From contig QUZD01000122.1 in the NCBI GenBank assembly GCA_003693505.1, positions 1 to 64,000 of the forward strand: a stretch of 64,000 nt of DNA, in the 5' to 3' direction. Below are positions 21,762 through 31,440 of the stretch, piece by piece; the stretch's first letter is position 1; every line of letters begins with the position of its first letter. The DNA is from Pseudonectria foliicola (taxonomy: Eukaryota > Ascomycota > Sordariomycetes > Hypocreales > Nectriaceae). Made by a program: the position numbers and the translations under genes. The notes beneath the pieces are model-generated. The model did no database searches and was not told the DNA's origin. It saw only the letters and a program-made list of their open reading frames with translations.

Positions 21762-22818
21762 ATGACGCGTAGGCAGTACGACACCCCGACAAGAGCCAAG
21801 CTGCGAGGGGCGCACGACTATTGTATAGCTAAAAACATACCATTTACTACGACGGAGCTTTTCGACTTCTTTCAAATTCCAGAGGAAGACGGTCATCGAA
21901 TTCTAGCTGCGCCATCTGACCGCAATCCTTCAAGTCAGCCCGTTTCCCGGGAAGCACGCGGTCGCAAAAGGAACCATGACGAGAACCAGCCAAGTCACGC
22001 GCCCGCGGCATGGAAATGAAAGCCATAGAACAAAAAGAACTCGTCTTAGTGGCCCTTCTACCGTCACAAGGACCCGGCGGGACGTTTCAGAAGAGATGAG
22101 TCCGACGCCTGAGCTGGAGGATATTCCTTTGTCGATGGACTTTGAGCAAATCATACAGGTTAGCGAGCAGGTCCAAAAAAATCCATCTCGCGCTCTTGCG
22201 TCGGCGGAAGAAGCTCTAGAGGCACGACCAAATGCATCAGACTGGCGAAATGTTGTTTTCTCCCAGCAGTACCTCTTGAGCTATTCGACAGGATCCTCTG
22301 ATGCGGAACGTAAGTGGTTATGCGGTTGGACAGCTTCAGGCTATGGCTACAGGGCACCAGTGGTCTGGTATGAAGTACCAACCAATGGCAATGGAGAATC
22401 TGTGCAAAAGGTTTACATCAAGAAAGTGCTGGAAACCCATGTCAAGGAGGCCCTGGAGCAAGGTCGCGTGTTTGCTCTGGGAGAAGATTTCAACGGTGAC
22501 GGGACGCCCACGACAAGGCCACTTGTTCAAGCTTGGAAAGAAGCTCACGGAATCCACAACTTTCTAAAGATACCCATCCCCTCTGGGGTGTCCCCTGTTG
22601 AAAGGTTTTGGCAACCTGTGGAGAAGGCCATCGAAGAGGACCGCCACCTTGATCTGGACAGGATGAAAGAGAGAGTTGAAAAGCGTTGGCGAGGAAGGGT
22701 GCAAAAGGCTACCGACGAATGGATGGATTCGATACCAGGAAGGCTTGGAGTCGTAGTGGTTATGGGTAAGCGAAGGATGAGACCTCCAAAGTTCGAAAAG
22801 CGAAGAGGAGTGTATTGA
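21762..22818 (+). pseudogene. Tc1/mariner-type transposase remnant, possibly domesticated
   Basis: Two overlapping reading frames. The first (21762-22019, frame 0) encodes a helix-turn-helix region (TPTRAKLRGAHDYCIAKN, then TELFDFFQIPEEDGHRIL) and an RGRKR hook, as at the start of fungal mariner-like transposases. The second (21976-22818, frame 1, 280 codons) encodes the catalytic core: ARPNASDWRNVVFSQQ, CGWTASGYGY, WYEVPTNGNGE, FALGEDFNGDG, WKEAHGIHNF and SPVERFWQP. In active relatives these blocks read FSDEVHF, EEDGDSGHG and SPIENCW. Here the first catalytic Asp is replaced (FSQQ), while the second Asp and the third acidic residue survive. The two halves are in different frames without a convincing intron, and the segment between them is shorter than usual. 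It therefore cannot be an active transposase as written. The long open catalytic frame leaves domestication possible. Confidence 0.75.
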
Positions 22819-22919
22819 TAGGAGTAAGCTTCGTTTCGCTTTGTTCATTTGCGCATCGCGATCTCCCTAGTCATGATGTATAAAGGAAAGTCAGTCTTGT
22901 TCCCAATGGGTCAAGACAA

Positions 22920-23393
22920 TCACAAGCCTCTACTTTGCGAAAACAGAGTACCAATTCTTTGTCGACAGAAGATGTCGGGGAGGACACCCAAGACCACCTG
23001 GCGTTGTCGATTCAGCAGGATGTAACCCTGCCGCAAGGGGCAATTAGTGCTCGTGGCAAATGGTTTCGGAGGCTCTATTACTAGATAGTTCGCTTCCAAG
23101 CGTGCAGCTAACATCTCTCTCTCAGCGATTGTCTGTGACATCTCGAAGCTTCCGTAGGTGGGTAAAAATAGTCGACCGTGTGAGCTGTTAGCTGCACCTT
23201 TGGGTGATGGAAAAGAGACCCCAGCAAGCCACGCAAAGATCCAAACGACAGACTCATCAGTAGCGTCGGCCGCTCCATTTGCCTCTACAGTCTTCCCATC
23301 CCCGTTGCCTCCGAGTAATTGAGGAGCAAAATAGTCCCATTTTCTCCTCCTCGGAGTAGGAGCGTGCTCAAGGTCAGACTTTAGGTACCGCAT
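22920..23393 (-). CDS. Unrecognised short reading frame (157 residues)
   Basis: An ATG-started frame on the minus strand, from 23393 to a stop at 22920. The protein begins MRYLKSDLEHAPTPRRRKWD, has a hydrophobic stretch (ESVVWIFAWLAGVSF), and ends in basic and hydrophobic sequence. No domain is recognisable, no intron is evident and no promoter was identified. It lies in the accessory island next to the transposase remnant, and it could be a small orphan gene, a fragment of a larger decayed gene, or chance. Confidence 0.25.
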   Translation of the reverse strand: MRYLKSDLEHAPTPRRRKWDYFAPQLLGGNGDGKTVEANGAADATDESVVWIFAWLAGVSFPSPKGAANSSHGRLFLPTYGSFEMSQTIAEREMLAARLEANYLVIEPPKPFATSTNCPLRQGYILLNRQRQVVLGVLPDIFCRQRIGTLFSQSRGL

Positions 23394-23910
23394 TATCTGG
23401 AGATACCCAGCATGAAATTTAGAAATAGAAGACTAGGCACGCGTCGCCATGGTCCAGGGATCCAGACCCCTGAAAATAGAAGTTTCCGACAAGCTAGTCT
23501 GTACAGCAACAGATTAAAGGATCCTACAATGCACCGCTGACTGCTTGGGCGCCTAGGGCGCTCCCTTTGGTACACGGAATGGGTCGATGTGGGCCGTGGT
23601 TCGGCCTTATGGCCCCACCCATCTTGAAGGATCCCTCCCTGATCGGTGATGACATTATTGTCAACACCATCAATGATTCAATATCGAGTTGCCATGAGAG
23701 GCGAATACCAAAGATTGCATCTCCCGTCAAAGAACGGCGTTTGTCTTGAGAAGACTACTATAAGAAACCAGGAATCTCTACTCAGTTCCGTTTCTCATCC
23801 TCATCCTCACACACAATCACAACACATCAATAACACTTACACAACCAGCCCAACAACCACCACTACCACCACCAATCTCTCTACATTTCAAAAAGCCCCC
23901 TTTATTCAAG
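23394..23910. other. Upstream region and leader of the secreted RNase-like gene
   Basis: 517 bp without a gene. TATAAGA at 23759-23765 lies about 150 bp before the ATG. The last 90 bp are rich in CACAA and ACC units, giving a leader without G, typical of highly expressed fungal secreted-protein genes. Confidence 0.55.
23759..23765 (+). promoter_or_regulatory. TATA-like box of the secreted RNase-like gene
   Basis: TATAAGA about 150 bp upstream of the start codon and ahead of a C/A-rich leader. Confidence 0.4.
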
Positions 23911-24495
23911 ATGTACTCCGATCTCAAGAAGCTTTCCGTCGCCGGCCTGGTTGCCGCTTCTGGTGCCGCCGCATCGCCCATCACCCCAGTCGAGGGCCGC
24001 GATGCTCAGTTCGACAACTACAAGTGCCCCAGCGGTGAAAAGGTCGCCGCTCATGATGTCCAGGCTGCTATCGCCATGGCTCAGGCTGCTGTCTGGCGCA
24101 AGAACCAGGACTATCCCAAGGAGTTCAAGGATGAGTCCGGGGCTTTCCAGGCCAAGGGAGATCTTGGCCAGTACCCCATCCTCAAGGGAGATGCCTGGCA
24201 GCGTAAGTAGCCTCTCTTCACTCCCCAGCTCACCAATTCTTTCAATGCATACTGACCAAACTTAGATGGTGACGAGGATGGACCCCTCCGTGTTATTGGC
24301 ACCAAGGACTTTGGATTTGTTGGCGTCGCCGAGGAAGACTCCAAGGGCGCTCTGGTCTCTTGCACCGTTGACAAGGATGCCCAGCCCGACGAGGAGCCAA
24401 ATGTTGAGAAGCGAGGCTGCGCTTGGGCTTACGGAGTCTACAGCTGCCCTGGTGACGGCCAGAAGGGCCCCGGCAGCGGGTGCACCATCATGTAA
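23911..24495 (+). CDS. Secreted RNase T1-fold protein lacking catalytic residues, with a C-terminal Cys-rich peptide after Lys-Arg
   Basis: Two exons, 23911-24202 and 24266-24495, joined across GTAAGT...CTTAG (63 bp, split His codon); 173 residues. Residues 1-22 form a signal peptide (KKLSVAGLVAASGAAAS). The mature part lines up with ribonuclease T1/N1: Y-x-C at 37-39, DV..A...A at 49-60, YP at 68-69, YPILKGD at 88-94, LRVI at 105-108, F-x-GV at 115-118, and a closing Cys130. Of the T1 catalytic set, the Tyr (68) and Arg (106) remain, but His40 becomes Lys70, Glu58 becomes Gln87 and His92 becomes Glu121 by this hand alignment. RNA cleavage is therefore unlikely, and the protein resembles RNase-like secreted effectors without activity. 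After an acidic linker, EKR (145-147) is a Kex2-type site. It is followed by a 26-residue tail with three Cys (149, 158, 170), ending GCTIM. The family assignment is an inference from motif order. Confidence 0.75.
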
Positions 24496-25171
24496 AGCCC
24501 CAGTTGTATCGTATAGCATTCTGAGCGATTTGAGCGTTGGTTTGGTATTGGTTTGGCATGGACTTGGCACTAGTTCTATCGAGTAAAAGGTTGACTTTAC
24601 TGAAATTCACACCATTGAAATCCCAAGTGCAATGATGACAATCAGGAGCTGATGGGATAACAATTGCATGCTGGGGGAATAGGGAAATCATGAACTGATG
24701 AACCTTTTTCCCGTGACGGGGAGGGGTTGATGTTGAGCGCCCGCGACAAGCTCGACCTTTTCTGTTGATTTTACAGTAGAAGATGAGGGCTTACATGTCG
24801 GATTTTTGAACCGGTACTTCCCATATGCTGGGATTGGTCGTTGCTCTTTCACCTAAAAGCTCTGTTCAGCTTTGAATGTGCCGCTTGGGGGTGGCTGTGT
24901 TGAGTCTCTTTTCGGGCCATTTTGGTAAGATGGAAACAGGGGCCACATATTATTGTCTGGGGGTGGCATTGCATTACAGTTGAAGATTGAAGCAGGATTC
25001 GGTACAGTAGGACCGTAGGATCGCGACTATCACAGTGCTCGTGCAGGTGGGCCAGAGCGGCTAAACCCAGAGCTAAACTCGTCCATGCACGCGCAGGGAC
25101 AGTCTTCTTCCCCACCTCCAACATCACGCGCTGGGTAACACCGTCGAACGAGTTACGATGTTGGAGTGAGA
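24496..25171. other. Intergenic region, nothing recognised
   Basis: 676 bp between the 3' end of the secreted-protein gene and the next start. No coding region, repeat or RNA gene seen. Confidence 0.6.
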
Positions 25172-27538
25172 ATGGTAGGCGTCTACAATCTCCATGTCGT
25201 TGCCCGCCTTGGGCAGGCCTATCGTCCCTTGGCCGCCGTGTCTTTCCATAGTGTCAACGGCGTACCGGGGATGATCCAGGCGTGTCGCCGCATCATTGCA
25301 GTCTTCTCGAACCCGACAAATCGGTTTGCCTTGAAGCGAGAACTTGCTTTGGCTGAAGCCTTTTATGAGCGAAATGGCGTGGCAGCTCAGGATCTCCGTC
25401 CTCTTGATCAGTACCCCATGGAAAACACGCCATGTCCATTTCCATTCATTACCACTTGCCTCATGCTTGGCGCTAGCTACGACCCTCGGGAAGCCAAGAT
25501 GTTTAAGGTGGACGAGCTGGAGTATAATGCCAAGTGCACACCTCCCACTGCCAGAGACTTTGTTGTATTTGATATTACCGACACTTCCCATCCGCACTTC
25601 TGCTTCCTGAACAACTATCATGGTCCGTATTCTCAAGTTCGCCCCTCGCTAGCTGGCCAAACTAACAGTAGTCAGACTTGGATGAAAAGCAAATTATCAG
25701 TGCCAACTGTATTCGTACGGCTTCACAGTTCCTCTGCCAACACTCCTCTGCCAAATATCCGAATACACCCGAAACCCTTCATGCATGTAAACGTCTAGAT
25801 GAAATCCCATTAATTGCGATGGAAGCGATTCAAGGTAAGTCATCAGTCGGAAGCTAGACCGACATCGTTCATAGTTAGGTGGAAGCTATTGAATTTTATA
25901 ATCTTTCGTCAAGCCCTTGCTAACATATCAGAACTCTGGCCTCAGGACAGATGTTTCGTGCCAAAGTCTACCAAGTGGGAAGATTGGTGGATGTACCATC
26001 CTGGATGCGACGCTTTCCAAGAAGTTCTGCATGGATTCAACAGGTTTCGATTCGAGGCACCTCGCGGCCGACTTCAGCAAAAGTCTCTCCAGGAACAAGC
26101 CTCTGCAGCTTTGTTCAATCACATTATAACATCAGATGAGTTCGACATGGCGCTTCTGGACGAAGTACGACAGCTGCCATGCTTTACGAACCTTTTGGTC
26201 AACTATCTGCGCGCCAACGGGGACCGAGTCGGTCTAAAATCAACTTCTGGGTATTTACTCCAACTCGCATATGCTGGGGAGACGTTTCTTGAGTGGCACG
26301 ATTTCCCAAATCTCACCGCTGAAGCCCTCGAAATCGCCTTTTCAGGAAACGCATTCAGAGAAGTTACTGGAATCAGTCTCGCTCCTCCAGTATCGTCAAG
26401 TGTGCTTCGCACGCTCTCTGGATTGGAGAAACTGGATCTCATCCAAATGTTTGATCGGCCCGATCGCAAGAACGACGAGGCAAGCACGCAGAGCTATAGA
26501 AACCTCGTCGAGTCAGTGCCCCAGCTCAACATTCAGAAATTGCTTCTTACGCAAGCTTATTCGTGTGGAATCCGCGAGAGATTTTGGCTCTTGCCGGAAT
26601 TTGAGCTTGGTAATCTCCCCTCTTTCCCGGTAGTGCAGCTTCTTATGACTACTGAGGATCACTACGCTGAGGACGGAGAGGAGGATGAAGGATTCCTTGA
26701 CGTGTTCTATCTCCGCGACGCCTCCCTGAGCCCTGTTCGATTTGTCTCCGGATTTTTGCACTACTTGAAAATAATTATGAGACCCGACCGCCGTTTCAAA
26801 GATGCTGATATCAATGCCGCTTACTCCTTCGCGTGCGGCTCCTCATCTATAGACGTTGGGATCTCAACAGAAATAGGGCCTATCCCCGCGGAGTTGTGTA
26901 CACTTTCGAACTACAACTGGCTCAATGGCCACACGGGTCGCCTATCCTCCAAAATGCGAGATCTGACACCAGACACATGGACATTCATATTCCTAGGTAT
27001 AGAGCGTGACCCTGCTCTCATAACACATGTCAAATATGCCCTGGTTCGGTCCAAAGCACCCATCCATGTTGAGCCTGGGCTTTGGCGGGGATACGATATT
27101 GAACCTTCTGAGATTGAGGTAGTGGATCTGGAGGGCTTTCTCGGACTAAGCGCACCTGGCATTGACGCAAGCAGAATTCGTGGTCACTTGGAGCAAGTCA
27201 GGCTACATGTTCAATCACTGAATGATCGCGATAACCGTTGGGGAACGATCGACGATAAGACCCGCATCTCCCCTCTAACTGTGGAAGAGGCTTGCGAACT
27301 GCTTAATGAGTTCGTGGCGCAGGTGCCCATCGGTCAGGCTTTTGCTCAGGGACGTCGAAGGTTTAGAGCACAGCGAGGTATGTACTCGACTCTGAGATAG
27401 CAGAGAGCATTGTGGTATTCTGACAAATTTATGATAGGAAACAACTCGATAGAGAATCTTGGGTTCAGGTCGGTGCCCGTGGACAATGACGATGCGTGGG
27501 AAACTGATTCAAGTTATAATCCCGATGATGAGATGTAA
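25172..27538 (+). CDS. Four-exon gene of unknown function, 737 residues
   Basis: Exons 25172-25622, 25676-25834, 25875-27377 and 27438-27538 join in frame to give 737 residues. Introns are 53 bp (GTCCGT...AACAGTAGTCAG), 40 bp (GTAAGT...CATAG) and 60 bp (GTATGT...GATAG). Exon 2 alone would stop early, and the last exon adds a natural end (DDAWETDSSYNPDDEM). The protein is soluble: no signal peptide and no clear membrane helix. Mid-protein there is a Trp-rich block (KWEDWWMYHPGCDAF), then sequence with leucine-rich-repeat flavour (LRTLSGLEKLDLIQMFDRP, then LNIQKLLLTQAY), and an acidic loop (EDGEEDEGFLD). It may belong to one of the fungal LRR-like families of unknown role. The 5' end is the weakest point: the ATG at 25172 is the first in frame, but an upstream exon is possible. 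The second intron is unusually short. Confidence 0.7.
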
Positions 27539-29181
27539 TCAAGAATGGCGAGTGTGGGTTAAAGCATGTCATAGACAATCACACACTCGATCCAAGGAGC
27601 ATATGCTGCGCTGCACTCGACAAGAGAATGGCGTTGTTCCGCTTCAGCAGCATCCATCATATGCTCATCTCATTCACCTCTACGATGCCGTGCATCTATC
27701 GCAGAGCTCTGGCTTGCCCGCGGTTCCAGGCTAGTGTACGGAATATCCATAGTAGAAGCCCAAAACTCCACTGATAGTGCACTGGTCTGCAATCACCTCT
27801 CGATGGAGCCATAGAAAGAAGGTGGATAGCACCGAGATTAAGTCCGACGTTGAAAAATCACAGCGTATCCGCAAAGCGGATGGTGAGTGGCCGGGTGGCG
27901 GAAAGCTCACAGATTCTGCCGCTTCCAAAACTTTTAGGCGGTGAGCAGCGTCAGTTCCAGACCCACCAGAAAGTTGTATAAAATAGCGACGAGCCTGCCG
28001 TCCTTTTGGCTTTTTTCTTTCTTTCTTCTTCACGTCGACAATACTTCAGAGAATCATTTCTATAGTATTCGACCTTCTCTTGGTTCCCTACAAGAGCCAC
28101 AGAATCCACCCTGGTTGATGAATGTATATCCTCGACACCCTAGAGTGAATACCCTGGTCCTCTCGCTCTGTCCGCAAGGATGGCGGTAGCTGCTTCGCAG
28201 ATGCTGTATAGAGAGATGCTTCACTTTTTGATGATCTCGACCCCTGCCGTGGTCTGCCCTCGGGCGCGCGGCTGGGGTGGGTGTTGATGGACGTCTGACA
28301 GGCGTGTTTTTCTTTCTCTTTCATTGCGGTTCGGGGCTTGCCTCGGTTGTGAAGAAGGAAACGTTGGAGGTATCTCCAGGGACATACGACTGGTTTAATG
28401 GATGCTGTCGTGTATCAACGTTGCTATGTCGAAGTAGAACCCCATATGTTGGTATGTGGGAATATCCTATGCGCAGCTCAGGCTTCGCGGGAGGTGGGTG
28501 CAATATCTGTTTGCTCGGTGTGAAAGTTGGCGTCGGTGGGTGAAAATTTAAACCCAGACTTGTTTCCTCTCCCAACAGCTGAGAATTGATGTAGAACATT
28601 AAGTCGTAGAAAGACAGAAAAGGTATCACGCATCTTGGCACCCGCCTCTGGCGCAGGGCGTGGTGGCCGCCGAATGTGTGATGTGTGAATGCTCCTTACT
28701 CTGTCATCAGAGAGAGATCCTCAAAAGGATTGAATTTCTGGGTTCAGGAAGGAAAGTGAAGCCATCAAAGTCGCCGGTAGCCATTGTTCCTACTTTGAGG
28801 ATCGAGACATCGTCGAAAAACGCTTGGAGTACGGTTCGATGAGCGCTATTGCTTGCTCCATCTCCTGTTGCTCTACAACATGCCTATCACTCACTCTGTT
28901 TCGTCTTGCTTATTCCCGAGCCAGAGCCTAAGCCTTGAAGCGGCGCTCGCCCGCCAGTAGCTAGAGTCAACAACAACATTACAAGTGGTGCGAATTCCAA
29001 CCATCGATCGATGTAGTCCCATTGACCAACTGTTCTTCTATCCAGGCGCGTCCATGTGAAGTGCCTAAAGCGTCGTCGACAACAGACTTTGAAAACGTCA
29101 ATTAAGCTTAGGTAATAATCGACAGGGTCCGCATTCCACCACTCAAGCTCAACCTCTCTCATCTACAACTTCACTCTCAAG
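27539..29181. other. Intergenic region with an isolated TATA/pyrimidine-tract promoter motif
   Basis: About 1.6 kb with no supported gene. TATAAAAT at 27977 followed by a C/T-rich tract (28009-28033) looks like a core promoter, but only very short frames follow. The rest is unremarkable. Confidence 0.55.
27977..28033 (+). promoter_or_regulatory. Orphan core-promoter-like motif
   Basis: TATAAAAT at 27977-27984, then a CTTTTTTCTTTCTTTC-type pyrimidine tract about 25 bp downstream, the arrangement seen at many fungal transcription starts. The first downstream ATG (28118) opens only a 23-codon frame, and the nearest gene starts 1.1 kb away. Confidence 0.35.
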
Positions 29182-31373
29182 ATGCGAACGCGCAAATCCA
29201 ACCGCACAAAGAGCTACACCATCGAAAAATATGATTTTGAGGGCAGCTCAGACGAGGAGGAAGTCGCCAGGCGCGCCCGAAAGGTCGACGACAGAGATGA
29301 AAATTTCGAGGGCGCCGCCGCCGCAGAGGAGAGCGTCGACGAGGAGGAGCTCGTGCTGGAGCAGGAGGCCCTAGAGTCGGAAGGCTTCGTCAGCGATCCC
29401 GATGGCATCCCCGATCGCTTCGCACGCCAGCGCGTCAAGCCGATCCGGCCCTTTAACGTGCGCGCCGCCGGGATAACGGGCTACCTGGACCTCGAGCCCG
29501 TAGCCGCCGATGGGCGCATCGTGAGAGCCTACTGTGGGCCGTACGATCGTGGCGTCCGCGGGTATGCCCTCGTGGAGACGTGGTATGGGCGGCTTCAGGG
29601 CGGTGTCTCAACGTCAAAGGACCTCCTAGACCGATGGAGTGACTGGAGCGTGTTGCCGCCCAGGGTGCGCAAGGATGGGCAGCAGCGCAGGGACAAGGGC
29701 GTCTGGTCGCCCAACTTCTTCGAGAGGGAGGCTGATAATGCTGATCACTGGTATGAACGGGTTCAAGACAGCCTCCCGCGAGCCGAGTCCCAGGCGAGAT
29801 TGTCAGAGGACGAGGCGCGTCTGTACCAGATGCCGCGGAGTCCTATGCCAGTGTTGATGGGTCCCTACAGCTCCCAGCAAGAGGTCCGGTTCGAGCCTGG
29901 GGACGGCTACTCGCTTTCACAGTCCGGGCTACCATACGAGCAAGATACTTCGGAGACGAAGACACCCTCTGGGTGGATGTTTGACGTCGGAGGCATCGTC
30001 ACCAGCATGGATTGGGCACCGCAGCAGATGGCCGGCGCGCCGCAGGTGCTCGCGATGTGCGTCATACCGCACTCCGACCAGGAGCACTACGACTATGAGC
30101 AGACGTTGAGCAACCCAGAGTTCCAGCAGCACGGCGTGGTGCAGTTGTGGGAGTTTGTTGGAGAACGTGTCGATGGTGGCTACATGCGGCCATCGACGAA
30201 ACCACCAAAGCTGCGCAAGACGCTGTGCCTCGACCGCGGTCGAGCACGGAGCGTGAGATGGAGTCCCGCATGTGGGTTTCTAGCAGTCGCGTGTGAAGAT
30301 GGCAACGTTTATGTCATCGAAGCAGGTGATGAGACGGATGGCGCTCATGGTAAATAACCCCCCCAACCCCCCCTTTCTTGTTCTCATGATGATTCTAACC
30401 CTATACAGAAAAGATCCAGTCGCCCATCGCCTCATTCGGTTTCCCAAACGAGGAGGGCGTCAAGGCAACAGCCCTCACATGGGTCAACTTCAACCGACTC
30501 GTGGTAGGCTATACGGATGGTTCTATTGCCCTGTGGTCGGTCAGACCGAGCCGCCTTCTCTCCCGGCATCCCGTCCATCACAACCACGTCGTCAACCTTG
30601 TCTCGGGCTACCCAGCCATGCCTTACCTCATTGCCTCTACGCCTATCGGTGGAACAGTCAGACTACTTGATCTTCGGGCCCCGAGCTACGAGACCACCGA
30701 GGTCCAGGCGCTGGCTGTATCGACGCAACCCAACCTCATCGGGTACAGCGATCACCTCCTTGGTTTCTTCTCCATGTATCCGTCGGCGGGGGTCTTGAAC
30801 ACACAGATTGGCTTTATGCACCACGCGCATTGGCCGGTTGCCCGCCGCATCTTCACCGGCGAGAGCTTTCCCAGCTGTCTTTCCGTGGGTCGCTCGCACC
30901 CCTTCCTCCTCGTTGGCTCTATGGATGGCTCCCTGTGGGCGCTGAACCCGCAGCTTGAGCTCTTCACCACGAAGCGCGAGCCAACAGACCGCCTGCGCGT
31001 GTTCCAACACGAGCACCGCCCAGCGGACATCTTCCCCAAGAATTCGCCAATGCCCCCTCGTGGTGTCTCCCGCATTGTGCAAGGCTTCGTGCCAGAGCGC
31101 AATCGTAACCCCAAAGCTGACTTCAAGCCACCGGCTAAGAAGGCGAAGAAGGCGAAGAAGAAGAGCGATGGGGGAGAAGCCGGCGAGGAGGAAGAGGATG
31201 GTGGCGGGCCTGCAGATCCGACGCGGGCAGTTGTCTATGAGCCACTGACACGGGTCACGGCGGTGGAATGGAATCCAAACGAGGCATATGGATGTTGGGC
31301 AGCGGCTGCGATGGCCTCGGGACTAATAAGAGTGCTGGACCTGGGGTTGGAAGTTGACAATGATACCACGTAG
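29182..31373 (+). CDS. sfc6: TFIIIC subunit (Sfc6/Tfc6-like WD40 protein)
   Basis: Two exons, 29182-30349 and 30409-31373, with a 59-bp intron (GTAAAT...TACAG, phase 1) that contains two C runs; 710 residues. The N-terminus is basic (MRTRKSNRTKSY) followed by an acidic region (GSSDEEE, SVDEEELVLEQEAL). The middle and C-terminal parts contain WD-type repeats (for example ARSVRWSPACGFLAVACEDGNVYV, split here by position, and LVVGYTDGSIALWSV). A Lys-rich patch lies near the end (PPAKKAKKAKKK). The layout and the segment GVWSPNFFEREADNADHWYE fit the fungal tau-91/Sfc6 family. This is the WD40 subunit of TFIIIC that recognises the B box of tRNA genes and loads TFIIIB for RNA polymerase III. The gene ends 67 bp from the stop of the convergent PAQR gene, so the transcripts probably overlap. 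Other WD40 nuclear proteins are a weaker alternative. Confidence 0.82.
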
Positions 31374-31440
31374 GCATCCCGATTGAGATATGAAATAATG
31401 AAATAACTGGTCCGGTCAAGGATGAACCAATCCGATTGAC

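Noticed and set aside
21976..22050. Intron joining the two halves of the transposase remnant
   Set aside because: The only candidate (GTCACG...CTTAG, 21994-22049) resumes in the wrong frame, so an indel is more likely.
24460..24495. C-terminal GCTIM as a CaaX pheromone signal like hybrid-type peptide pheromones
   Set aside because: The protein has a signal peptide and a folded domain, so a cytosolic prenylation signal is unlikely; there is only one copy and no repeated units.
25124..25636. 170-codon minus frame over the unknown gene's first exon
   Set aside because: The plus-strand exons join to a 737-residue frame, which chance would not give.
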